From positions 1-8,508 of the forward strand of contig JAHJTR010000236.1 in the NCBI GenBank assembly GCA_018829865.1: a stretch of DNA of 8,508 nt, in the 5' to 3' direction. Under the pieces are notes generated by a model, which worked only from the letters and a program-made list of their open reading frames with translations, made no database searches and was not told the DNA's origin. Positions 3,689 through 8,508 of this stretch are shown piece after piece. A program made the translations under genes and the position numbers. Positions within the stretch are counted from its first letter, which is position 1, and each line of letters opens with the position of its first letter. The DNA is from Patescibacteria group bacterium. GTDB taxonomy: Bacteria; Patescibacteriota; Gracilibacteria; UBA1369; JAHJTR01.

Positions 3689-5782
3689 CTACTTATCCAA
3701 ACATGCTTTTCTAGAAAGAGCAATTCTTCCATTTGCTTCAGCACTTAATATTTTAACTTTAAATATATCACCCTCTTTTACTACATCCTCAACTTTACCA
3801 ACTCTCTCATTAGCCAATTCTGATATATGAACCATACCCACTTTATCAGGGCCAATTTCCACCAAAGCTCCAAATTCCAATATTTTTACAACTTTACCCT
3901 CAACAATTTCTCCTACTACGGGCACATAAGCAATTTGCTTTATCCTTTCAGCAGCTAAATTACCACTTTCTTGATTATCAGCCGTAATAGTAACCACTCC
4001 ATCATCATTTATATCTATTTCAACACCAAAATCTGCAGTAATCTTTTGAATTGTCTCTCCTCCTTTACCAATAATTGCTCCAATCATATCCGGATCAACC
4101 TTTAAAGACATCAATAACGGAGCATATTTAGAAAGATTTTCTCTCGGCTTCGAAATAGCCTTAAGCATTTCCTCTAAAATATAAGCCCTACCACTTCCGG
4201 CCTGCTTCATTACTGTTTTTAGCAAATCAATAGATAACCCCTTCAACTTAGTATCCATCTGTAAAGCCGTTAATCCATTTTCAGAGCCGGCCACCTTAAA
4301 ATCCAAATCACCCAAAAAATCCTCCTGTGCCTGAATATCGCTAAGCACTTTATATTCACCTTTTTCTTCGCTAGATATAAGTCCCATAGCAATCCCCGTT
4401 ACAGGAGATTTAATAGGCACTCCGGCATCCATCAAACTCAATGTTGAACCGCAAACAGACCCCATCGAACTGCTACCATTACAAGACATAGTCTCAGAAA
4501 CAAGGTAAAGAGTATAAGGAAAATCAGCTTCGGAAGGTATCACAGGAGCCAGTGCTCTTTCAGCCAAAAATCCATGACCTATTTCTCTCCGACCAACACC
4601 TCTAAGAAATTTAACTTCACCTGTAGCATAAGGCGGAAAATAATAATGATGCATAAATCTCTTTTTATAGTCCATGCTCATCTCATCAACAACCATTTGA
4701 TCTTGAGGCCCACCTAAAGTAGTTGTAGTTAAAATCTGAGTCTCACCTCTATTAAATAATCCCGATCCATGAGTCCGTGGAAGTATCCCAACATCACAGT
4801 GAACATTTCTAACCTCATCCAATTTTCTATTATCAAGTCTCCTATCTCCATTCAAAACATTATTTCTCATCTTCTTTTTAAACGCATCTTTCATACTATT
4901 GGCAATATCAACTTTCAACCACTCACCTGATTCCAATTTATCAGCAAATTTCTCTTCCAATGAGCTTGAAAGTTCATCCCATTTAGAATAAAAACCAACT
5001 TTATCCAAACCATAAAACTCATCCACAATAGCATCCGTTACTTCCTGGTCAATGGCTTGCTCTACACCTTCAGACAACTTAAATACCTCATAATCTAATG
5101 CAGTTATCTCCAATTGAGATAATAATTGATTCTGAAGATCACAGATCTCTTTTATATGCTTATGAGCAAAATCAAACGCATCGAGTACAATATCTTCTGC
5201 CAACTCTTTAGCCCCGGCCTCAACCATAGTCACTGCCTCAGAAGTACCTGCAATTACCAAATCCAAACTACCCTTTTCTATCTGTTCATATGTAGGATTT
5301 AAAATATATTCACCATTATCATAACCAACTCTCACAGAAGCACATGGCCCCTCAAAAGGCATACCCGATAACTTCAGCGCCAAAGAAGCCCCAATTATAG
5401 CAAAAGTTCCCAAATCACATTCAGCTTCAGTAGATAAAACAGTACATATAATTTGTACTTCATTTTTAATACCCTTTGGAAACATTGGTCTAATCGGTCG
5501 ATCAATCAATCTTGAAGTCAAAATCGCATTATCAGAAGGCCTGCCTTCTCTCTTAATAAATTTGCTACCCTTAATCTTACCCGCAGCATAAAATTTTTCC
5601 TGAAAATCAACAGACAATGGAAAATAATCAATTCCATCTCTAGCCCCGCTCATACATGCAGTAACCAAAACAATATTATCACCCCATTGAATTTCACAAG
5701 ATCCACCGGCCATTGTTGCCAGTTTCCCAGTCCTCAAAGTAAGTTCCTTACCCGCAAACTGCATTGATGTCATTTTTTCCAT
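3689..5782 (-). CDS. pnp: polyribonucleotide nucleotidyltransferase (PNPase)
   Basis: PNPase is the trimeric phosphorolytic 3'-5' exoribonuclease that degrades RNA and can add 3' tails. At 697 residues it has the usual length and full domain order: first RNase PH core (about 10-150, with FQEKFYAAGKIKGSKFIKREGRPSD), helical linker (about 215-305), second RNase PH core (about 315-545, with GSGLFNRGETQ, MHHYYFPPYATGE and GRREIGHG), KH domain (about 555-617, GKGG at 572-575) and S1 domain (about 622-692). EDFLGDLDFK supplies D488 and D494, which align with the catalytic E. coli D486 and D492. The start could be ATG at 5782, which has no SD, or M4 at 5773, whose ATGA overlaps the stop of a small upstream frame. 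The rpsO-pnp order is the conserved one. It ends in TAG. Confidence 0.97.
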   Translation of the reverse strand: MEKMTSMQFAGKELTLRTGKLATMAGGSCEIQWGDNIVLVTACMSGARDGIDYFPLSVDFQEKFYAAGKIKGSKFIKREGRPSDNAILTSRLIDRPIRPMFPKGIKNEVQIICTVLSTEAECDLGTFAIIGASLALKLSGMPFEGPCASVRVGYDNGEYILNPTYEQIEKGSLDLVIAGTSEAVTMVEAGAKELAEDIVLDAFDFAHKHIKEICDLQNQLLSQLEITALDYEVFKLSEGVEQAIDQEVTDAIVDEFYGLDKVGFYSKWDELSSSLEEKFADKLESGEWLKVDIANSMKDAFKKKMRNNVLNGDRRLDNRKLDEVRNVHCDVGILPRTHGSGLFNRGETQILTTTTLGGPQDQMVVDEMSMDYKKRFMHHYYFPPYATGEVKFLRGVGRREIGHGFLAERALAPVIPSEADFPYTLYLVSETMSCNGSSSMGSVCGSTLSLMDAGVPIKSPVTGIAMGLISSEEKGEYKVLSDIQAQEDFLGDLDFKVAGSENGLTALQMDTKLKGLSIDLLKTVMKQAGSGRAYILEEMLKAISKPRENLSKYAPLLMSLKVDPDMIGAIIGKGGETIQKITADFGVEIDINDDGVVTITADNQESGNLAAERIKQIAYVPVVGEIVEGKVVKILEFGALVEIGPDKVGMVHISELANERVGKVEDVVKEGDIFKVKILSAEANGRIALSRKACLDK

Positions 5783-5814
5783 AATTCTATTTTTTTATAT
5801 AAACATTTTTTCAT
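5770..5814 (-). CDS. possible leader peptide 2 before pnp (14 residues)
   Basis: The frame reads MKKCLYKKIELWKK and stops at TGA. Its ATG is preceded, 7 bases away, by GAGGT within GAAGAGGTGG, one of the few SD-like motifs in the window. Its TGA overlaps the fourth-codon ATG of pnp as ATGA, and its own ATG overlaps the stop of leader frame 1 as ATGA. It is too short for composition to prove coding. The SD and the double overlap suggest ribosome relay into pnp. Confidence 0.4.
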   Translation of the reverse strand: MKKCLYKKIELWKK

Positions 5815-5852
5815 TCGAACCACCTCTTCAAAAAAAGGGGGGATTTAATCAT
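5811..5852 (-). CDS. possible leader peptide 1 after rpsO (13 residues)
   Basis: The frame reads MIKSPLFLKRWFE and stops at TGA. The ATG lies 13 bases after the rpsO TAA and has GGAG five bases upstream. The TGA shares ATGA with leader frame 2. A C6T7 run inside it encodes PLF and is a natural slippage site. Coding is unproven; position, SD and overlap are the evidence. Confidence 0.38.
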   Translation of the reverse strand: MIKSPLFLKRWFE

Positions 5853-5865
5853 AACCACTCCATAT

Positions 5866-6129
5866 TTATTTCCTAATATTGAGTTTACCAATCAAATCCT
5901 CATATGATTTCTTGTCTTTTTTCTTCAAGAAATCCAACAATTTTCTTCTCCTACCAACTAATTTTAGCAAACCTGTTTTTGAATGATTATCCTTTGGATG
6001 AGTCTCCAAATGAACCGTTAACTCAGTGATTCTCTCAGTAAGAACAGCTACCTGTACTTCCGGAGATCCAGTATCCTTAGCATGCCGGCCATTTTTCTCA
6101 ATAACAGCCTTTTTTTTGTCTCTCTTCAT
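5866..6129 (-). CDS. rpsO: 30S ribosomal protein S15
   Basis: S15 binds the central domain of 16S rRNA (helices 20-22) early in small-subunit assembly. At 87 residues it has family length and the signature series HAKDTGSPEVQVAVLTERI (16-34), LTVHLETHPKDNHSKTGLLKLVGRRRKLL (37-65) and the C-terminal LIGKLNIRK. It begins MKRDKKKAVIEKNG with ATG at 6129 and no SD. It is the first gene of the rpsO-pnp unit, with a good promoter about 35-70 bases upstream. In other bacteria S15 represses its own mRNA through a leader structure; the leader here is short and AT-rich, and I see no obvious 16S-like mimic. Confidence 0.97.
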   Translation of the reverse strand: MKRDKKKAVIEKNGRHAKDTGSPEVQVAVLTERITELTVHLETHPKDNHSKTGLLKLVGRRRKLLDFLKKKDKKSYEDLIGKLNIRK

Positions 6130-6161
6130 CGTTTTATAAAATATTAAATAGAAATTAATGC

Positions 6162-6197
6162 GAGAGTAATAGTATCAAAACATTATTTATTAATCAA
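6162..6197 (-). promoter_or_regulatory. sigma70-type promoter for rpsO-pnp
   Basis: On the minus strand TTGATT (6197-6192) is followed after 17 bases by TACTAT (6174-6169). Transcription would start near 6162, about 33 bases before the rpsO ATG. It sits just past the corA stop, so rpsO-pnp can be expressed independently of corA. No strong terminator is visible after corA. Confidence 0.55.
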
Positions 6198-6212
6198 GCC
6201 ACGTTTTTAGCT

Positions 6213-7151
6213 TTATAGCCAATTTTTTTTCTTAAAAAACAGTAACATGCCCCCGGCAATACACATCATAAACATCAAAATCAACAAAAAAGTCCATTGA
6301 TGCCCACCGGCCTGCTGCCCAAATGGTAAATTCAGATTCATACCATAAGCACCTGTTATCACAGTCATAGGCATCATAATCACCGAAAACATCGTCAAAA
6401 TCTTGATTATATTATTTGTATTATGCGAAATTATCGATTCATTAATCTCCTGAACCGAAACAACTAACTCCTTCAAATTCTCCAAATTCGCCCATATTTT
6501 CTCAATTTTATCCACAACATTATCAAAGTAAATCTCCAAATTTGCAGGCAAAAATCTAGTATGTTTATGCTCCAACTGAGCAATAACCTGCCGCTGAGGA
6601 GCTATAGCCCTCCTTAAAGTTATAATATCTTTTTTAAGAAGCAAAACATCTTTCAATTTATCTCTCTGATTCTCTTGTTTTAACGCAAACAATTCCTTTT
6701 CAATTCCCTGCACCCCTAATTCCAACTGATCAACCATCGGAAATACATTATCAAAAGCCCGATCAAGCATTTCATAAAGCAAATAACCAGTCCCCTTACC
6801 CATCAGCTCTTTTTTAACTTTTAAGCTCTCCTTGCATTTTTCAAAATATTCCTTAAAAACTTCCGATTTACCCTCATGAATAGTTATCACATAATTCTGA
6901 CTAATGAAAATGTCGACCTCTTCTATGTCAACATGTTTATATTTCTTATCAATAATCGGTAAATGAAGCACCATAAATAAATATCTCGGATACTCATCAA
7001 TCTTTGAACGTTGATTTTCAGACATTATATCTTCAACATCCAAATGATGAAACTTGTAGCGCCTAGCCAGATCCTCAAGCATTTCATCCGTCGGATTAAC
7101 CAAGTTAATCCACGAAACATTTTTATGTTTTATGGTTTCTATTGAATGCAT
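6213..7151 (-). CDS. corA: CorA-family magnesium/cobalt transporter
   Basis: CorA forms a pentameric inner-membrane channel for Mg2+ and other divalent ions. The 312-residue protein has the normal layout: an N-terminal alpha/beta cytoplasmic domain (1-about 130, with the SWINLVNPT, HLDVEDIM and RSKIDEYPRYLFMVLHLP blocks typical of the family), a long stalk helix (about 135-245, ending SIISHNTNNIIK), TM1 (about 249-268), the selectivity motif YGMN (GMN at 270-272) and TM2 (286-306), with a basic tail KKKNWL. All landmarks are intact. The ATG at 7151 has only a weak AAGAA upstream. It is divergent from the membrane-protein gene at 7356. The name follows the family; substrate preference (Mg, Co, Ni or Zn) cannot be settled from sequence. 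Confidence 0.93.
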   Translation of the reverse strand: MHSIETIKHKNVSWINLVNPTDEMLEDLARRYKFHHLDVEDIMSENQRSKIDEYPRYLFMVLHLPIIDKKYKHVDIEEVDIFISQNYVITIHEGKSEVFKEYFEKCKESLKVKKELMGKGTGYLLYEMLDRAFDNVFPMVDQLELGVQGIEKELFALKQENQRDKLKDVLLLKKDIITLRRAIAPQRQVIAQLEHKHTRFLPANLEIYFDNVVDKIEKIWANLENLKELVVSVQEINESIISHNTNNIIKILTMFSVIMMPMTVITGAYGMNLNLPFGQQAGGHQWTFLLILMFMMCIAGGMLLFFKKKNWL

Positions 7152-7172
7152 TTCTTGTATTTATTTTTTTTA

Positions 7173-7201
7173 AAATTAACTTTTCACCTTATAAAAGTCA
7201 A
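7173..7201 (-). promoter_or_regulatory. weak candidate promoter for corA
   Basis: On the minus strand TTGACT (7201-7196) is followed after 17 bases by TAATTT (7178-7173). The -35 is good and the -10 poor. The placement, 22-50 bases upstream of the corA ATG, is sensible. Confidence 0.3.
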
Positions 7202-7229
7202 ATTTTAAATACAATTTTCATTAAAATTC

Positions 7230-7258
7230 TTGATAAATTTCCCACAATTTCCTATAAA
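7230..7258 (+). promoter_or_regulatory. strong sigma70-type promoter for the membrane-protein gene
   Basis: TTGATA (7230-7235), a 17-base spacer and TATAAA (7253-7258) match consensus at five of six positions in each box. The start would be near 7265, giving an AT-rich leader of about 90 bases before the ATG at 7356, longer than the other leaders here. I see no riboswitch-like fold in that leader. Confidence 0.65.
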
Positions 7259-7355
7259 ATTATAAAGCAAAACACATAAATAAAAAAATATCGCACAAAT
7301 AGAATACAAACAATTAATATCCGAAGCTTGGATTTTCACACAACAAAACAAGAAA

Positions 7356-8240
7356 ATGATCATGTGGTTTGCATTCGTGCCATCATTTCTAACCATTCTG
7401 GTCGGTTCTTTTTATGTAGCATATCAAATAATGTCGTTTCGAAGTTCCCATCTATTTCTCAATGAAAAAAAACAATTCATTACCCAACTTTTTGATTTTA
7501 TTTTCGGATTTTTTAAAAATAATCCCACGATCACGCTTATTCTTCTAATAGTAGCAGGTATCGTTATTCTGTTTTATATGCTCCTACCAACAATGCTTGA
7601 AGGAGGATTAATCCAAATGATTGCTCGCAAATACAACAAGCAACAACCCCGCATCATTGACGGCATAGGATATGGATTTGCCAGTTTTTTGCCATTATTG
7701 GAATATCATGCAATATCAAAATCATTCAGCGTTTTTACGGTCATAACCACAGGCGCTCTTTTTTTAAGAAACACCGAAATCGAAACATTTCAGCTACTTT
7801 CAATCCCCATGGTTTTTATCGGTCTGGTAGGCTTAATTATGACTATATTATTCACTTATACAGATTTTTTCATTGTAATCGACAAAGAAGATATTTTTAA
7901 ATCAATTAGCAAAAGTTGCTCACTCGTTCTTACCAATTGGCATCACACATTTTTGATAATGATCTTAATGATTATAATAAGTATCAGAATCCTCATAAAT
8001 ATTCTGTTGGTTTTAATAATTCCCGCAATAATTATGATTTCAGGAGCCATAATAGCAGCATTCACAATGGCCAAAATAGGTATTATTGTAGGAGTTATAA
8101 TCGGAATAGTAGCTCTAGTAATCGCTTCATATTTCACAGCAATTATCCATGTTTTTGCAGATGCCGTATGGACATTTACCTTTCTTGAATTAACAAAAGA
8201 AGAACAATTAAATGCCAGAGAAAAACAATCTGCGCAATAA
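7356..8240 (+). CDS. polytopic membrane protein of unknown function
   Basis: I do not recognise the family. The 294-residue protein is very hydrophobic, with probable spans near 5-26, 58-80, 105-132, 148-172, 198-228 and 240-275, so about six to seven segments. Polar loops carry FLNEKKQF (34-41), ARKYNKQQPRIIDGIGYG (90-107) and VIDKEDIFKSISKS (174-187). The tail is charged (LTKEEQLNAREKQSAQ) and probably cytoplasmic. The pattern of a Gly-containing loop (ID-GIGYG) between hydrophobic blocks, repeated in looser form as the KSISKSCSL region, recalls families of small integral membrane proteins whose members are only known as conserved hypotheticals. No transporter signature or catalytic motif is visible. 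ATG at 7356 has no SD; a second in-frame ATG two codons later is possible. It ends in TAA. It is divergent from corA and upstream of a secreted-protein gene with its own promoter. Confidence 0.75.
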   Translation: MIMWFAFVPSFLTILVGSFYVAYQIMSFRSSHLFLNEKKQFITQLFDFIFGFFKNNPTITLILLIVAGIVILFYMLLPTMLEGGLIQMIARKYNKQQPRIIDGIGYGFASFLPLLEYHAISKSFSVFTVITTGALFLRNTEIETFQLLSIPMVFIGLVGLIMTILFTYTDFFIVIDKEDIFKSISKSCSLVLTNWHHTFLIMILMIIISIRILINILLVLIIPAIIMISGAIIAAFTMAKIGIIVGVIIGIVALVIASYFTAIIHVFADAVWTFTFLELTKEEQLNAREKQSAQ

Positions 8241-8267
8241 AACTGAAATATAGACTAAAAAGACACC

Positions 8268-8287
8268 AGCCTCTTGAAAGAAAGGCT
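8268..8287 (+). terminator. weak hairpin after the membrane-protein gene
   Basis: AGCCT (8268-8272) pairs with AGGCT (8283-8287), with two further A-T pairs possible inside, followed by TATTTAT. The stem is short and there is no continuous T-run. It overlaps the -35 box of the next promoter, so any termination is modest. Confidence 0.25.
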
Positions 8288-8302
8288 TATTTATGATAGA
8301 AT
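8274..8302 (+). promoter_or_regulatory. sigma70-type promoter for the secreted-protein gene
   Basis: TTGAAA (8274-8279), a 17-base spacer and TAGAAT (8297-8302) match consensus at five of six positions in each box. The start would be near 8309, about 24 bases before the ATG at 8333, the same leader length as for the YHYH-like gene. Confidence 0.6.
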
Positions 8303-8332
8303 TAACAGATTTATAAATAATTTTCCAAAAAT

Positions 8333-8508
8333 ATGAAAAAAAGAAACCCCTTCAAAGTAAGAAAAATTAATCAAAACAGGTTAACAACCAACGCAAAAAA
8401 GATGGGCCTAAGCCTAACTTTTTTAGTACTGGGCTTTGCACTTGCTATTGGCATCAATCAAGCTTTAGCAGCCCCTACTGCAACTCCTCCAAACAGCAAT
8501 GTAACACC
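8333..8508 (+). CDS. N-terminus of a secreted protein (cut by window edge)
   Basis: An ATG at 8333 opens a frame that stays open to the window end, about 58 codons. It begins MKKRNPFKVRKINQNRLTT, a long basic n-region, followed by a hydrophobic core (MGLSLTFLVLGFALAIGI, 24-41) and NQALA, a good signal peptidase I site before APTATPPNSNVT. The mature protein thus begins with a Pro/Thr/Asn-rich linker, as in many surface proteins of Candidate Phyla Radiation bacteria. The rest of the protein is outside the window, so function cannot be stated. There is no SD motif; the start is supported by the signal peptide and the promoter 30-60 bases upstream. Confidence 0.75.
   Translation, partial: MKKRNPFKVRKINQNRLTTNAKKMGLSLTFLVLGFALAIGINQALAAPTATPPNSNVT

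Noticed and set aside
3494..3748. 84-codon plus-strand frame across tRNA-Phe and the end of pnp
   Set aside because: It is antisense to a confident tRNA and to the pnp 3' end, with no supporting signal.
5820..5862. Rho-independent terminator between rpsO and pnp (C6T7 run)
   Set aside because: No upstream G-run can pair with the C-run, so there is no stem before the T-tract.
3689..7151. Recoded TGA (Gly or Trp), suggested because no confident gene ends in TGA
   Set aside because: pnp, rpsO and corA are full length and align end to end with their families without any in-frame TGA, so the standard code suffices; few stops are sampled.
7205..7396. 63-codon minus-strand frame upstream of corA
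   Set aside because: It overlaps the strong plus-strand promoter and the start of the membrane-protein gene; composition is that of random AT-rich DNA.
7916..8188. Frames inside the membrane-protein gene (7916-8188 plus, 7943-8137 minus)
   Set aside because: They are shadows of a highly hydrophobic, Ile-rich coding region.

Overview
The window comes from an AT-rich bacterial genome. Confident genes mostly lack a Shine-Dalgarno (SD) motif, and intergenic regions are short. Several products are predicted to be secreted or membrane-anchored, including a signal-peptide protein opening with APTATPPNSNV. Gene content (S15, PNPase, CorA, tRNA-Phe) fits a small bacterial chromosome, and the style resembles Candidate Phyla Radiation (Patescibacteria) genomes such as Peregrinibacteria; that placement is inference. 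The standard code works: pnp, rpsO and corA are full length with no in-frame TGA, and the confident genes end in TAA or TAG.

Left part (1-2972, all minus strand): a hypothetical, probably exported protein whose N-terminus is cut off by an in-frame TAG; then a compact two-gene cassette encoding a Ymh/TIGR02391-type HEPN protein followed immediately (TAAATG) by an unknown coiled-coil membrane protein; then a decayed remnant of a tyrosine recombinase; then a secreted Cys/His-rich YHYH-like protein with a long Pro/Thr stalk and a Gly-rich, Arg-ended C-terminal anchor. This half reads as accessory DNA.

Middle (about 3068-3568): roughly 500 bp of non-coding DNA, visibly richer in GC than its surroundings, made of two interleaved repeat types. 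The 11-bp inverted arms differ between copies at two positions, and both changes are compensated in the opposite arm. The interior is a string of mini-hairpins whose plus-strand loops are mostly GNA or GNRA. It directly follows the 3' end of tRNA-Phe(GAA), which has an encoded CCA. Long open frames through it are artefacts.

Right part (3569-7151, minus strand): the conserved order rpsO-pnp followed by tRNA-Phe, with corA upstream. A good sigma70-type promoter lies before rpsO. Between rpsO and pnp are two 13-14-codon reading frames in different frames, both preceded by SD-like motifs, linked to each other and to the fourth codon of pnp by ATGA overlaps. This is a possible translational relay for pnp.

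Far right (7230-8508, plus strand): a polytopic membrane protein behind a strong promoter, then the 5' end of a secreted protein with its own promoter, cut by the window edge.

Best candidates for something undescribed are the covarying mini-hairpin element next to tRNA-Phe, the HEPN plus membrane-protein pair, and the chained leader frames before pnp.
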